Below, piece by piece: positions 29,840 to 38,495 of a stretch of 64,000 nt of DNA (position 1 is its first letter; every line of letters starts with the position of its first letter). Source of the DNA: Maribellus luteus (GTDB lineage Bacteria > Bacteroidota > Bacteroidia > Bacteroidales > Prolixibacteraceae); NCBI RefSeq assembly GCF_003576475.1, contig NZ_QWGR01000007.1:192799-256798 (forward strand), written 5' to 3'. The notes beneath the pieces are model-generated. The model did not search any database. It was given only the letters and a program-made list of their open reading frames with translations, and was not told the DNA's origin. Position numbers and translations under genes: made by a program.

Positions 29840-30337
29840 GTGAAAGTTTTTCGAAACATATTGGTTGTACTACTGGCGATGATCTTTCTGATATCTTCGT
29901 CGGGCTATGTTTTGTATAGCAGTACCTGCTTGTGTTCGGGCGAGAAGTACACCAGTGTTTTTGTTCGGCCGGATACCTGCGAGACCGAGTTTCACAGCCA
30001 TCACACCCACGATGCCGATGGAAATGAACAGTTATGCACTGCCGGAGAATGCCACGAAAACGACACCTGTCACGGGCACCACAGCGAATGTGGATGTGAG
30101 TCGCCCGAGATTTACTTTTTCAAATTGAAGGACAATGCGATTAACGAGGGAGTGAAGTTTCTTGCTTCCACGCCGCAGCCCCTTCAAATAGTTACGGTGG
30201 ATGTGCCGGAAACTTTACTTCCGGATACCGAAGCGTTTGAGAACGAATCTGAAGTTCACATTCCGCCACCGAGGCTTGAGTCTTCGCTCGAGTTTCTAAT
30301 CAGCATTCAACAGCTAAAAATCCCTTCACTGGCTTAA
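29840..30337 (+). CDS. His/Cys-rich exported protein of the metal cluster
   Basis: The 165-residue product starts with a hydrophobic export signal (about residues 5-25). Its middle (about 45-95) is packed with ligand residues (FHSHHTHDADG, CHENDTCHGHHSECGC). The tail is acidic and ends VHIPPPRLES, resembling the HYC/PP-type small proteins encoded next to metal-resistance TonB receptors in Bacteroidota. It probably binds soft metal ions in the cell envelope. The frame opens with GTG at 29840, six bases after a promoter box. The next ATG at 29879 would lose most of the signal sequence. Confidence 0.6.
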   Translation: MKVFRNILVVLLAMIFLISSSGYVLYSSTCLCSGEKYTSVFVRPDTCETEFHSHHTHDADGNEQLCTAGECHENDTCHGHHSECGCESPEIYFFKLKDNAINEGVKFLASTPQPLQIVTVDVPETLLPDTEAFENESEVHIPPPRLESSLEFLISIQQLKIPSLA

Positions 30338-30445
30338 GATTTTTTCTGATGCCCATCGTTTTGGTGGGTAATAAGTGTATTAACCAATGTTAAACAGTTG
30401 GAATACGGACGTTTGTATCCTATTCCGGTTGTAATATCTTAAGCA

Positions 30446-32650
30446 ATGAAGCAATATTTATTATTTATTTTAATGATACTACCCGGCCTTTCTTTTGCCG
30501 ACGAAATAAAAGGAATTGTATACGCAAAAGAGGGAAACGGAAAACAACCACTTCCCGGAGTAAATATTTACTGGGAAGGAAGTACACAGGGAACCACTTC
30601 GGTGGCTGACGGAAGTTTCAGCATCGGTCAGAAAAACAACCAGCACATGTTGGTGTTTAGTTTTGTTGGCTACGAAAAGCAGGTGGTTCATGTTCATGAA
30701 ATGGGCGCACTGGAAGTGGTGCTTGAGCCCAACCTGGAGATTGAAGAAGTAAAAGTGGTGAAAAAGAACCGCGGAACTTATTTATCTACAATCAACCCGA
30801 TACAGGTAGAAAACATCAGCAGTGCGGAGCTGCACAAGGCGGCCTGTTGCAACCTGGCCGAGAGTTTTGAAACCAACCCTTCGGTAGACTTGAGCTACAG
30901 CGATGCCATTACCGGCGCCAAACAGATCAAACTGTTGGGGCTCGACGGAACTTACTCGCTGATGCAGATTGAAAACATGCCCAACCTGCGAGGACTGGCT
31001 ACGGCTTCGGGATTGACCTACATTCCCGGACCGTGGATGGAATCCATCCAGGTGTCGAAAGGCGCTGCTTCGGTGGTTAACGGCTACGATGCCATTGCCG
31101 GGCAGATCAACGCCGAGCTCAAAAAGCCCGATTCGGATGAAAAGCTGTTTTTGAACCTGTACGGAAACATCGATGGCCGGCTCGAATACAACGGAAACGG
31201 GAACATTCGGCTGAAAGGCGATACATTGACAACGGGGATTTTTGTGCACGGGCACGATCTCTCGAAACGCAACGATCATAACCACGACGGTTTTCTGGAC
31301 GAGCCGCTGTCGAAAATGTTCCAGGTAGCAAACCGGTGGAAGTACAATAATCAGAATGGTTTCATGGCTCAGGCCTATGTTAATTTCCTGACCGAAGAAC
31401 GTTTGGGCGGGCAGAAGGAGGTTGACTGGAACATGCAGCCTTCGGTGAATAACCCTTTCGGGGTGAACATCAAAAACGACCGGATAGATGCTTTTCTAAA
31501 ATCGGGCTATACTTTTAACAATGGCAAATCGGCCATCGCCTGGCTGTCGAACTTTTCGCGCCACGAAACCGAATCATACTACGGATTAACGCCTTACAAT
31601 GCCGATGAAACCCGGTTTTATGCCAACGCTGTTCTAACCCATGACCTGGACGCATATGCCCGTCATATTCTGAATACAGGAGCCAGTTTTGTGTACGACG
31701 ATTTCAACGAAGCTATTTACGATCAGAACATCGAGCGCACCGAAAAAGTGCCCGGTTTGTTTGCTGAATATACGTTCAAGCCCAATCCGAACCTTACGCT
31801 GATGGCGGGTTTGCGTACCGATTTTCATAACCTGTTCGGAACTTTTGTGACGCCGCGTATGCACTTCCGTTATCATTTTGCTGATCATTTTACCATTCGT
31901 ACCAGTGCCGGGAAAGGATACCGTACGGCCAATGTGCTTTCGGAGAATGTTTATTTGCTCTCTTCATCGCGCCCTTTGCAGTGGACCGACGATGTGATGC
32001 AGGAGGAAGCCTGGAACTACGGTTTTGCCTTTATTCAGAATTACACTTTGCTGGGACGCGAGCTGACACTGAATGCGGAATTTTTCCGCACCAGTTTTGA
32101 TTCGCAGCTGATTGTTGACCGCGAAACATCTCCTGATTATGTGATGCTGACACCTTTACAGGGGACTTCGTTTGCCAACAGCCTGCAGTTTGATGTGCGC
32201 TGGCAACCCATCGAAAGGCTCGATTTGTTGCTGGCTTACCGAATCAACAACATCAAACAAACCATTGGCGGAGAGTTGGTGGATAAACCGCTTACCAACG
32301 ATTACAAAGGGCTGATCAACCTGAATTACACCACCAACCTGAAAAAGTGGATGTTTGATTACACGGTTCAGTTTAACGGCGGCGGGCGTATTCCGGAATA
32401 TCCCGGCGAAGTTAGTGCAGGCGGCCTTGCTTTCGATCCGTATGTGGTGATGAATGCACAGGTTACCAAGTATTTCAGGTACTGGAGTGTTTACTTTGGC
32501 TCTGAAAACCTGGGTGATTTTAAACAGTCGCACCCGATACAGGGAGCTGACAATCCGTTCGGGCCCAATTTTGACGCCACCAAAGTTTGGGGGCCGGTAA
32601 TGGGGCGAAAAGTGTACCTCGGATTACGATTTAATTTGAATTATGAATAA
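30446..32650 (+). CDS. TonB-dependent receptor with N-terminal carboxypeptidase-like domain
   Basis: The 734-residue outer membrane receptor has a signal peptide. An N-terminal regulatory-like domain (about 20-100: GIVYAKEGNGKQPLPGVNIYW, SFVGYEKQ) is followed by the plug (about 100-230: IKLLGLDGTYSLMQIENMP, VSKGAASVVNGYDAIAGQ) and a long beta-barrel ending GLRFNLNYE. It should import a ligand using TonB energy. The gene stands between the small His/Cys-rich gene and the HMA gene, so a metal or metal-chelate role is likely. A CC pair in the plug (HKAACCNLAE) could bind soft metal. Confidence 0.88.
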   Translation: MKQYLLFILMILPGLSFADEIKGIVYAKEGNGKQPLPGVNIYWEGSTQGTTSVADGSFSIGQKNNQHMLVFSFVGYEKQVVHVHEMGALEVVLEPNLEIEEVKVVKKNRGTYLSTINPIQVENISSAELHKAACCNLAESFETNPSVDLSYSDAITGAKQIKLLGLDGTYSLMQIENMPNLRGLATASGLTYIPGPWMESIQVSKGAASVVNGYDAIAGQINAELKKPDSDEKLFLNLYGNIDGRLEYNGNGNIRLKGDTLTTGIFVHGHDLSKRNDHNHDGFLDEPLSKMFQVANRWKYNNQNGFMAQAYVNFLTEERLGGQKEVDWNMQPSVNNPFGVNIKNDRIDAFLKSGYTFNNGKSAIAWLSNFSRHETESYYGLTPYNADETRFYANAVLTHDLDAYARHILNTGASFVYDDFNEAIYDQNIERTEKVPGLFAEYTFKPNPNLTLMAGLRTDFHNLFGTFVTPRMHFRYHFADHFTIRTSAGKGYRTANVLSENVYLLSSSRPLQWTDDVMQEEAWNYGFAFIQNYTLLGRELTLNAEFFRTSFDSQLIVDRETSPDYVMLTPLQGTSFANSLQFDVRWQPIERLDLLLAYRINNIKQTIGGELVDKPLTNDYKGLINLNYTTNLKKWMFDYTVQFNGGGRIPEYPGEVSAGGLAFDPYVVMNAQVTKYFRYWSVYFGSENLGDFKQSHPIQGADNPFGPNFDATKVWGPVMGRKVYLGLRFNLNYE

Positions 32651-32727
32651 TCAGCTGCGGGCTGTGAGTCAGGAGCGATCAGGCAACAGACTCGACGCTC
32701 GTAGTTGGAAACTAAAAAACTAAAAAA

Positions 32728-33105
32728 ATGAAAAAACTATTGATTCTTACCATCGTGTTGCTGGCAGGCTTTGCCACCCATCCGCTTTACGCGCAAAAAA
32801 AGGGAAACAAAGTTGTTTGCTTTAAAAGCAACATGGACTGTTCTGATTGCGAGAAAACGCTTTCTGAGTACCTGAAATTTGAGAAAGGGGTGAAAGACCT
32901 GAAGGTTGATCACGTTTCGAATACCATTATGGTTGAGTACAAAGAAGGAAAAAGCAGTGACGAAAACATGGCTAAAGCTGTGGAGAAAAAGGGCTACAAA
33001 GCCGAAAAGATCAGCCAGGAGGAGTACAAAAAAATAGTGGCCCACGCAAAGGAAGCCGGCCACGATCATGATCACGAACAGCATCAGGAACGGGAGCATA
33101 AGTAA
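32728..33105 (+). CDS. Exported heavy-metal-associated (HMA) domain protein
   Basis: The 125-residue protein has a signal peptide (to about residue 22, PLYAQ) and one HMA fold with the metal pair C38 and C41 in NMDCSDCEK. The end is His-rich (AGHDHDHEQHQEREHK). The family binds Cu(I) or similar ions and hands them on. It probably acts as a periplasmic metal chaperone for the adjacent efflux system. The similar His-tail of the adaptor supports this. Confidence 0.85.
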   Translation: MKKLLILTIVLLAGFATHPLYAQKKGNKVVCFKSNMDCSDCEKTLSEYLKFEKGVKDLKVDHVSNTIMVEYKEGKSSDENMAKAVEKKGYKAEKISQEEYKKIVAHAKEAGHDHDHEQHQEREHK

Positions 33106-33293
33106 AGTTGTAATTACTTTCGGAGCGAAAATAGGACAGGAGCGGGTATTGATTATCCGCTCCTGTTTGTTTTATCGGCAGCACGTAAGCGAAATATAAA
33201 AATGCCGAACGCTGAAGGGGGGATGGATTTGCCAATGCTTTAGAGGGCGTGTAACAATACAGATCGAGGCAAAAAAATGTTTTTCCACCCTTG

Positions 33294-33580
33294 CCGCAGC
33301 TGTGCAACAGGCGAGCCACAGTTTTAAATGGCCTGTTGCAGAATTGCGGGAGGCAATCTACGTTTGCTTTTTGGGTGCTGCAGTTCTGCGGGACGCCAGC
33401 CACAACTTTTTCTTGCCTGTTGCAGCGCTGCGGGAGGCGAGCCACAATATTTTTTTCCTTGTTGCAGCGCTGCAGCAAGCTTTCCGGAACATTTTTTCCT
33501 TTGTCGCACGGCTGCGGCAAGCCAGCCACAATCGTGGCTGGACAATTACACGGCTGCAGGAAGCCTGAAAAACAGATAAT
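33294..33580. repeat. 42-bp tandem repeat array 1, seven copies
   Basis: The unit TTGCAG-N10-GGCGAG followed by CCACAA and a T-rich end recurs at exact 42-base spacing from 33294 to about 33580 (TTGCAG-type hexamers at 33294, 33336, 33378, 33420, 33462, 33504 and 33546). Copies are degenerate, but spacing does not drift. Each T-tract falls at the same phase. Several reading frames are open on both strands because 42 is a multiple of three. None looks like a protein. No gene is present from 33106 to 34198. Confidence 0.85.
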
Positions 33581-33653
33581 TACACGATGTTCGAATATGG
33601 GTAATGGTGCTGAAAGCCGCAACTGGCAGGACGATAGCTAAAGCCCGCATAAC

Positions 33654-33785
33654 AAAATCCCGGAGGGATTACATATTTGTAGAAAAAAGGGTAGTGGTTC
33701 TGTATGCGACTCCGGCCGGAGTCGTATGGCTGTTCGTCGTATTTTCCAAGCTACAAACATTTGAATCCTCCGGATTCCTGATCCT
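33654..33785. repeat. 132-bp intergenic repeat, copy 1
   Basis: It starts AAAATCCCGG and ends GGATTCCTGATCCT, with an 18-bp perfect palindrome CGACTCCGGCCGGAGTCG at 33707-33724. It is very similar to the copy at 33823. This type of GC-palindrome repeat resembles dispersed REP-like elements of Bacteroidota. Confidence 0.85.
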
Positions 33786-33822
33786 CATACATTGAATGTT
33801 TTAGTTTTTATTTAAATGAATC

Positions 33823-33954
33823 AAAATCCCGGAAGGATTGCATGTCTGTAAAAAGGAGAACCCCTCGTTGAAGGTGCGACTCCGGCCGGAGTCGAATATT
33901 TGTTCGGCACATTTTCTGGCTACAAATATTTGAATCCTCTGGATTCCTGATCCT
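33823..33954. repeat. 132-bp intergenic repeat, copy 2
   Basis: It has the same length and palindrome (33877-33894) as copy 1, on the same strand, with starts 169 bases apart. The identity is high at the ends and lower in the middle. Confidence 0.85.
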
Positions 33955-34198
33955 TCAATTCAACTATTTCGTTTTTGCGGAGACTGAGGCCGGTTAATTA
34001 CACAGGCAATTTCAATCAATTTAACAAAACAATCAGCCAACAAGCGCGTTTGTTTTTTGGTTAATCTTTTCCTCCGGGGATAAAAAGAAAGCACTTTGCA
34101 TTTAATTAATTGATAATGGGGCCTAAGACAACTGCCTGCTGGTAGGTAGAGAAAAAAATATTTACATCTTCGGGTTTCAAGCTTAAAAATAAAATAGA

Positions 34199-34600
34199 AT
34201 GACACATAAAGGATCTTGTCTTTGCGGTGAAGTAGTTTTTGAAGTAAACGGCGATTTCGAGGATTTTTTTCTTTGCCATTGCAAGTGGTGCCGGAAAGAT
34301 ACGGGCTCGGCGCACGCCGCCAATCTGTTTTCGTCAACCGCTAGCATTAAATGGATTTCGGGCGAGGATAGCGTCAAGTCTTTTCAGTACAAATCAACAC
34401 AGCACGTAAAAGCGTTTTGTACCAACTGCGGCTCGGCACTGCCCAACACGCAAATGGACGGAGCTTTGTTGGTAGTGCCTGCGGGGAGCCTCAACACCGA
34501 TGTGCCGATACAACCCAAGGGACATATTTTTCTGGCCTACAAAGCCAACTGGGATAACAACCTGGGAGAAATTCCCCAATTTGAAAAGCTTCCCGGTTAA
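34199..34600 (+). CDS. GFA-family (CENP-V-like) zinc protein
   Basis: The 133-residue protein has the full GFA zinc signature: C7 and C9 (SCLCGEVVFEV), C26, C28 and C31 (CHCKWCRKDTG), then FCTNCGSALP for the second zinc. Family members include glutathione-dependent formaldehyde-activating enzymes, but most have unknown substrates. It is a single gene in an accessory region, with repeats upstream and the DNA repair gene downstream. A glutathione role is doubtful in this lineage. Confidence 0.88.
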   Translation: MTHKGSCLCGEVVFEVNGDFEDFFLCHCKWCRKDTGSAHAANLFSSTASIKWISGEDSVKSFQYKSTQHVKAFCTNCGSALPNTQMDGALLVVPAGSLNTDVPIQPKGHIFLAYKANWDNNLGEIPQFEKLPG

Positions 34601-34657
34601 CAAAAGCATTACTTTTGCAAAGAAAGTAACAGATACCTTCAACTAAAACCATCAGCT

Positions 34658-35365
34658 ATGCATGAAATAATTAACCGCGTTCGGGAGCGCTTGCTGCAAA
34701 GCACCGACGAAAACACCCAAAAAAACAGCCAGCGCTTTTTCAAGGAAACCATTCGTTTTTACGGCGTTAAAACCGCTGTGGTGCAAAAGATCAGCAAGGA
34801 ATGCTTTGCCGATATAAAACACCTGCCCAAAGCCGAAATATTCGCCCTTAACGAAACGCTGTGGCAATCGGGAATGATTGAAGAGTCGTTTATTGCCTGT
34901 AACTGGACGTATGCTCTTCGAAAACAATTTCAGCCCGATGATTTTAAGCTGTTCCGGCATTGGGTGGATTCGTACATCAGCAACTGGGCTTCGTGCGATA
35001 CCTTTTGCAACCATTCGCTGGCTGAGTTTATGGAAATGTACCCCGATTATGTACAAGAGTTGAAAACCTTCACCCAATCCGAAAACCGGTGGATGCGACG
35101 TGCGGCAGCCGTTACCTTTATCATTCCTGCACGGAAAGGACGGTTTCATACCGATATTTTTGAAATTGCCGACTTGCTGCTGCTCGATACCGACGACCTG
35201 GTCCAGAAAGGTTATGGCTGGATGTTAAAAGCCGCCAGTCAGTACGATCAGCAAAGGGTTTTTGAGTATGTGATGCAAAAAAAAGCCGTGATGCCGCGAA
35301 CGGCTTTGCGGTACGCCATCGAAAAAATGCCCAGGGAATTGAGGCAGGAGGCAATGAAGAAATAA
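34658..35365 (+). CDS. DNA alkylation repair protein, AlkD-like
   Basis: The 235-residue protein is made of HEAT-like helical repeats and has the family segments FFKETIRFYGVKT near the N-terminus, FALNETLWQSGMIEESF, NWASCDTFCNHSL and WMRRAAAVTFIIPARK (about 147-162). The catalytic and DNA-contact residues (W, D, R) are therefore present. It should remove N3- and N7-alkylated bases from DNA. The RBS region is unremarkable and no partner gene is coupled. Confidence 0.88.
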   Translation: MHEIINRVRERLLQSTDENTQKNSQRFFKETIRFYGVKTAVVQKISKECFADIKHLPKAEIFALNETLWQSGMIEESFIACNWTYALRKQFQPDDFKLFRHWVDSYISNWASCDTFCNHSLAEFMEMYPDYVQELKTFTQSENRWMRRAAAVTFIIPARKGRFHTDIFEIADLLLLDTDDLVQKGYGWMLKAASQYDQQRVFEYVMQKKAVMPRTALRYAIEKMPRELRQEAMKK

Positions 35366-35458
35366 ACGTATTGAGAAGCATTTGCTCTGGAAATGATTGG
35401 GATTAACATAAAAGATTATCTTTAAAATCAAAATTGACCAACATTCCAAAAACTGAAA

Positions 35459-35905
35459 ATGAAGCAAAAAAGAATTGCCCTGAAGACATTGCTCAATGTT
35501 GTTTATTTAATTATCGTAGGCGGCCTTTTATTAAATTGGATAAAAAAAGACAGAATTTCTGATGAGTTTATTTTGTTCGAAATGAGAATGTTTCAACACA
35601 TTCGTTCCGACATGCCAGCAGATGCAGAAATATTGGTCTCTTATTGTGACTCGGTTCAGAATTTTATTTTACACAATAAAGTAAGAACCAATGTTAAACT
35701 CAACTGTGAAGAATATTTGGGGAATACAGATTTTATGAAAATAAACCGTTTGCAAACAGATTTTCGTACCAAAGTGCATTTAGTTTACGACGATATAAGT
35801 ACCCAGGAAACATTTGCGTCATTGTTATGGGCAATTGTTATGATTGTTCTTCAGGTGGGAGTTGCTTGGGGTTCTAAAATGATAAACAAAAAGTTTAGCG
35901 ATTAA
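35459..35905 (+). CDS. Hypothetical two-helix membrane protein
   Basis: The 148-residue protein has one hydrophobic segment near the N-terminus (about 11-27) and another near the C-terminus (about 122-141), with a soluble loop of about 90 residues carrying two cysteines. I do not recognise a family. Lower GC than the neighbours suggests separate ancestry. Confidence 0.5.
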   Translation: MKQKRIALKTLLNVVYLIIVGGLLLNWIKKDRISDEFILFEMRMFQHIRSDMPADAEILVSYCDSVQNFILHNKVRTNVKLNCEEYLGNTDFMKINRLQTDFRTKVHLVYDDISTQETFASLLWAIVMIVLQVGVAWGSKMINKKFSD

Positions 35906-35927
35906 TTAAGGATACAACAAAAGTTAC

Positions 35928-36809
35928 ATGAATAATTTCCTTGAAAGTATTGATAAGCAAATCGCCTCCAACCGGGGAAAGAATCTGTTTCTCGACCAGC
36001 CCGGTCTGCTTCGTTTTATTCGTGAAACGGTTGAGGCTATTTCAAAACTCAATGAGCTAAGCCCGGAACAGCAGTGTGTTTTGATTGACTATGCCGCCGA
36101 TAAAGCGCATGAAGAGTTTTGCCGGGTAAACCAGTATTACTCGTTTGGTGCCGAATCGAAAAAGGCTTTACGCGACGTTTATGCCGATTTACTGGCCTCC
36201 ATTCAGCAAAAGGACCAATCGGTCGACGCCATCTCCGAAAATCATTATAAAAAGCTAAAAAGCTGGTTGCAGGAGTACAATGCCTTTGGCGGTAAGTTGT
36301 ACGAAAATGCCGGGCCTTATATTGAGCCGGTTGCCTGTTCGGAGTACAGCGCAGCTTTGCAACTCGGGATTTTAACAATTGATCCCGAATCGTTGATGCA
36401 GCCGGTGTTGGATGTGGGATGCGGGAAAGAGGGAAACCTGGTAAAATTTCTGCACGAGCGGGGTGTGGAAGTTTTCGGGATCGACCGGTTTTTGTTTGAG
36501 GCGGCCAATTTATTCACCGGCGACTGGCTGGAGTTTGATTACGGGCACGCAAAGTGGGGGACAATCATTAGCAACCTGGGGTTTTCGAATCATTTTAACC
36601 ACCACCATTTACGGGAAGACGGTAACTACATTGGGTATGCAAAAGCCTACATGGATATTTTGCATGGCTTAAAACCCGGCGGAAGTTTTTACTATGCCCC
36701 CGATTTGCCGTTTATTGAAAAATACCTGGATACAACCCGGTTTGCCCTGAAAAAGCAGGAGGTGAATCAATACAATTTTAAATCAACAGTCATCAAAAGA
36801 TTGGGATGA
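35928..36809 (+). CDS. Class I SAM-dependent methyltransferase
   Basis: The 293-residue protein has a helical N-terminal half and a Rossmann-fold methyltransferase core: PVLDVGCGKEGNLVKFL (motif I, about 162-178), VFGIDRF, LEFDYGHAKWGTIISNLGFS (motif IV region) and LKPGGSFYYAPDLPF. The substrate is not evident. The N-terminal half does not match a domain I know. It lies 22 bases after the two-helix membrane protein gene and could be co-transcribed with it. Confidence 0.8.
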   Translation: MNNFLESIDKQIASNRGKNLFLDQPGLLRFIRETVEAISKLNELSPEQQCVLIDYAADKAHEEFCRVNQYYSFGAESKKALRDVYADLLASIQQKDQSVDAISENHYKKLKSWLQEYNAFGGKLYENAGPYIEPVACSEYSAALQLGILTIDPESLMQPVLDVGCGKEGNLVKFLHERGVEVFGIDRFLFEAANLFTGDWLEFDYGHAKWGTIISNLGFSNHFNHHHLREDGNYIGYAKAYMDILHGLKPGGSFYYAPDLPFIEKYLDTTRFALKKQEVNQYNFKSTVIKRLG

Positions 36810-36841
36810 GCTAGTTGATGAAAATGGCAGCAAGTGCAGTG

Positions 36842-37711
36842 TTAAATGTCGTTGTAAATACAGGTTGTTCCCGATAACAGTTTTTTCATTTTCGACAGGG
36901 CAACACCTCTGATCTGTCTGACCCGCTCGGTAGATGTTTGTAAAATCTCGGATATTTCAGTAAGACTGTGTGGTTTGTGATTGTTTAAACCATAATGCAG
37001 GATAATGATTTTCGCTTCTCGTTTGTCCAGTTTTCGCAATGTACGAATCAAATCGATCCTGGTCGACTCGACCAGCAGCTCGGTGTCGGGAGAAGGCGTA
37101 TTGTCGGTTTGTATGAGGTCGTAAAGCGTAAAGTCACTGTCTCCATCGTGCGACAAAGGTTTGTCGAATGAAATGTGGTGAAATTTGATGGCATTGTTTT
37201 TAGCCACCAGGTCTTCCTTTACTTCCAGGTAATCCGCTAATTCGCGGTTGGTGGGTTCTCGTTCAAACCGCTGTTCCAGAAATGAGGTGGCTTTTTTTAT
37301 TTTGGAAATGGAAGCCATTCGGTTGAGCGGTAATCTTACAATTCGGGTTTGTTCCGATAGGGCCTGCATAATCGACTGGCGTATCCACCACACAGCATAG
37401 GAAATAAATTTGAAGCCCCGGGTTTCGTCAAATTTTCCGGCAGCTCTTACCAATCCGACATTCCCCTCGTTGATAAGGTCGACAAAGGATAAGCCCTGGT
37501 TCTGGTATTGTTTGGCTACCGAAATTACAAAACGAAGGTTGGCTTCCACCAGTTTTTGCAAGGCTGCCTCGTCGCCTTCCCTGATTCTCCGTGCCAGTTC
37601 CACCTCTTCTTCCGGAGAAACAAACGAATGCCTGGCCACTTCTTTAAAATAGATGTTAACAGAGTTCTCGTTTCGATGGGTAATCTGCTGGTTTATTTTT
37701 AACTGCCGCAT
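36842..37711 (-). CDS. RNA polymerase sigma factor, RpoD/SigA family paralogue
   Basis: The 289-residue sigma factor lacks region 1.1, as usual for Bacteroidota. Region 2 is clear ([58 protein letters not shown]), as are region 3 and region 4 ([20 protein letters not shown]). Several core residues differ from the primary sigma I would expect, and the C-terminus (GTTCIYNDI) is unusual, so it is probably an alternative sigma factor for stress or stationary phase. Whether the primary rpoD lies elsewhere cannot be seen. Confidence 0.88.
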   Translation of the reverse strand: MRQLKINQQITHRNENSVNIYFKEVARHSFVSPEEEVELARRIREGDEAALQKLVEANLRFVISVAKQYQNQGLSFVDLINEGNVGLVRAAGKFDETRGFKFISYAVWWIRQSIMQALSEQTRIVRLPLNRMASISKIKKATSFLEQRFEREPTNRELADYLEVKEDLVAKNNAIKFHHISFDKPLSHDGDSDFTLYDLIQTDNTPSPDTELLVESTRIDLIRTLRKLDKREAKIIILHYGLNNHKPHSLTEISEILQTSTERVRQIRGVALSKMKKLLSGTTCIYNDI

Positions 37712-37998
37712 ATTTCTTCTGTTTCTGTTGTTATTGTTTTTCTGATCATTTTATACAATGCTGGCTTCAAAAGTTACGATGCAAAAAGTAGTACACCTGG
37801 CCGGGTAAAATGCCTCCCAGCTGCGGCGAAATTGCATTATTTCTGCGGAACCTGTTTGTCATCTCCAGTATGCAAACAAGGTAGAGCAATACGCTCCTTT
37901 GGTACTAAAACTCTGATCCGGTAATTTGGTTAAGAACCTGCAAGTTACTCAATTTGTTGGGAATACGTACATTTAAAGCGTTTCGAGAGGCATATAAT
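37712..37998. other. Gene-free stretch between sigma gene and cold-shock operon
   Basis: No reading frame of interest; it includes the presumed promoter of the sigma factor gene on the minus strand. Confidence 0.5.
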
Positions 37999-38040
37999 GC
38001 CAATACCTGCTTAATTTTTTAAATTAACGCAGGTATTGGC
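37999..38040. terminator. Strong hairpin at the 3' end of the cold-shock gene
   Basis: GCCAATACCTGC (37999-38010) pairs perfectly with GCAGGTATTGGC (38029-38040), and the inside pairs further (TTAATTT with AAATTAA), giving about 19 base pairs with one bulge. It lies ten bases after the cold-shock stop. The T run expected of a terminator is weak, so it may act as a 3'-end stabiliser or a rho-type terminator. Confidence 0.6.
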
Positions 38041-38050
38041 TTATTTCAGG

Positions 38051-38242
38051 CTATTTTACGTTAATAGCCTCTATTCCTTTATTACCGGTTTTGGTTTCGA
38101 AATTTACCTGCTGACCTTCGGTAAGTCCTCGCATGGGATTCGCTAAACCAGTGCGGTGTACAAATACATCTTTTCCTTCTTCCAATTCGATAAAACCAAA
38201 GCCTTTCACTTCGTTATACCATTTTACTTTGCCTGCACTCAT
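38051..38242 (-). CDS. Cold-shock domain protein
   Basis: I start at the ATG at 38242, giving 63 residues: SAGKVKWYNEVKGFGFIEL contains the RNP1-type KGFGFI, and DVFVHRTGL the RNP2-type FVH. It binds single-stranded RNA or DNA. The frame extends upstream into the previous gene, but the ATG at 38242 is directly after the RRM gene stop and gives a normal cold-shock protein. It is the second gene of an RRM plus cold-shock unit, an arrangement common in Bacteroidota. Confidence 0.93.
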   Translation of the reverse strand: MSAGKVKWYNEVKGFGFIELEEGKDVFVHRTGLANPMRGLTEGQQVNFETKTGNKGIEAINVK

Positions 38243-38243
38243 C

Positions 38244-38495
38244 CTAGAATTCTTTTCTTGGGCGTGCTTCGTTAACCACAAGCTCGCGGTTTTCAAGGGT
38301 GGCTCCATTTAATTCGCTGATTGCTTTATTGGCATCCGAAGCATTGTCGATGGTTACAAATCCAAAACCTTTGCTTTGTCCGCTGTATCTGTCTGTTATA
38401 ATTTTTGAATCGCTAACAGTAGCGTACTCCTCAAAAATTTCTTTGAGGTCATTTTCATTTACCTTGAAGTCAAGGTTTCCAACATAAATATTCAT
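38244..38495 (-). CDS. RNA-binding RRM protein
   Basis: I start at the ATG at 38495 (83 residues); an upstream ATG adds seven poor residues. RNP2 is NIYVGNLDF (residues 2-10) and RNP1 is KGFGFVTI (about 42-49). It is a single-domain RRM protein for RNA, probably a post-transcriptional regulator or chaperone. It is immediately followed by the cold-shock gene, with a one-base gap. The end (VNEARPRKEF) is basic. Confidence 0.93.
   Translation of the reverse strand: MNIYVGNLDFKVNENDLKEIFEEYATVSDSKIITDRYSGQSKGFGFVTIDNASDANKAISELNGATLENRELVVNEARPRKEF

Noticed and set aside
33011-33622. 203-residue minus-strand frame and several plus-strand frames over array 1
   Set aside because: They are by-products of the 42-bp period, which keeps frames open on both strands; the minus-strand frame also overlaps the HMA gene.
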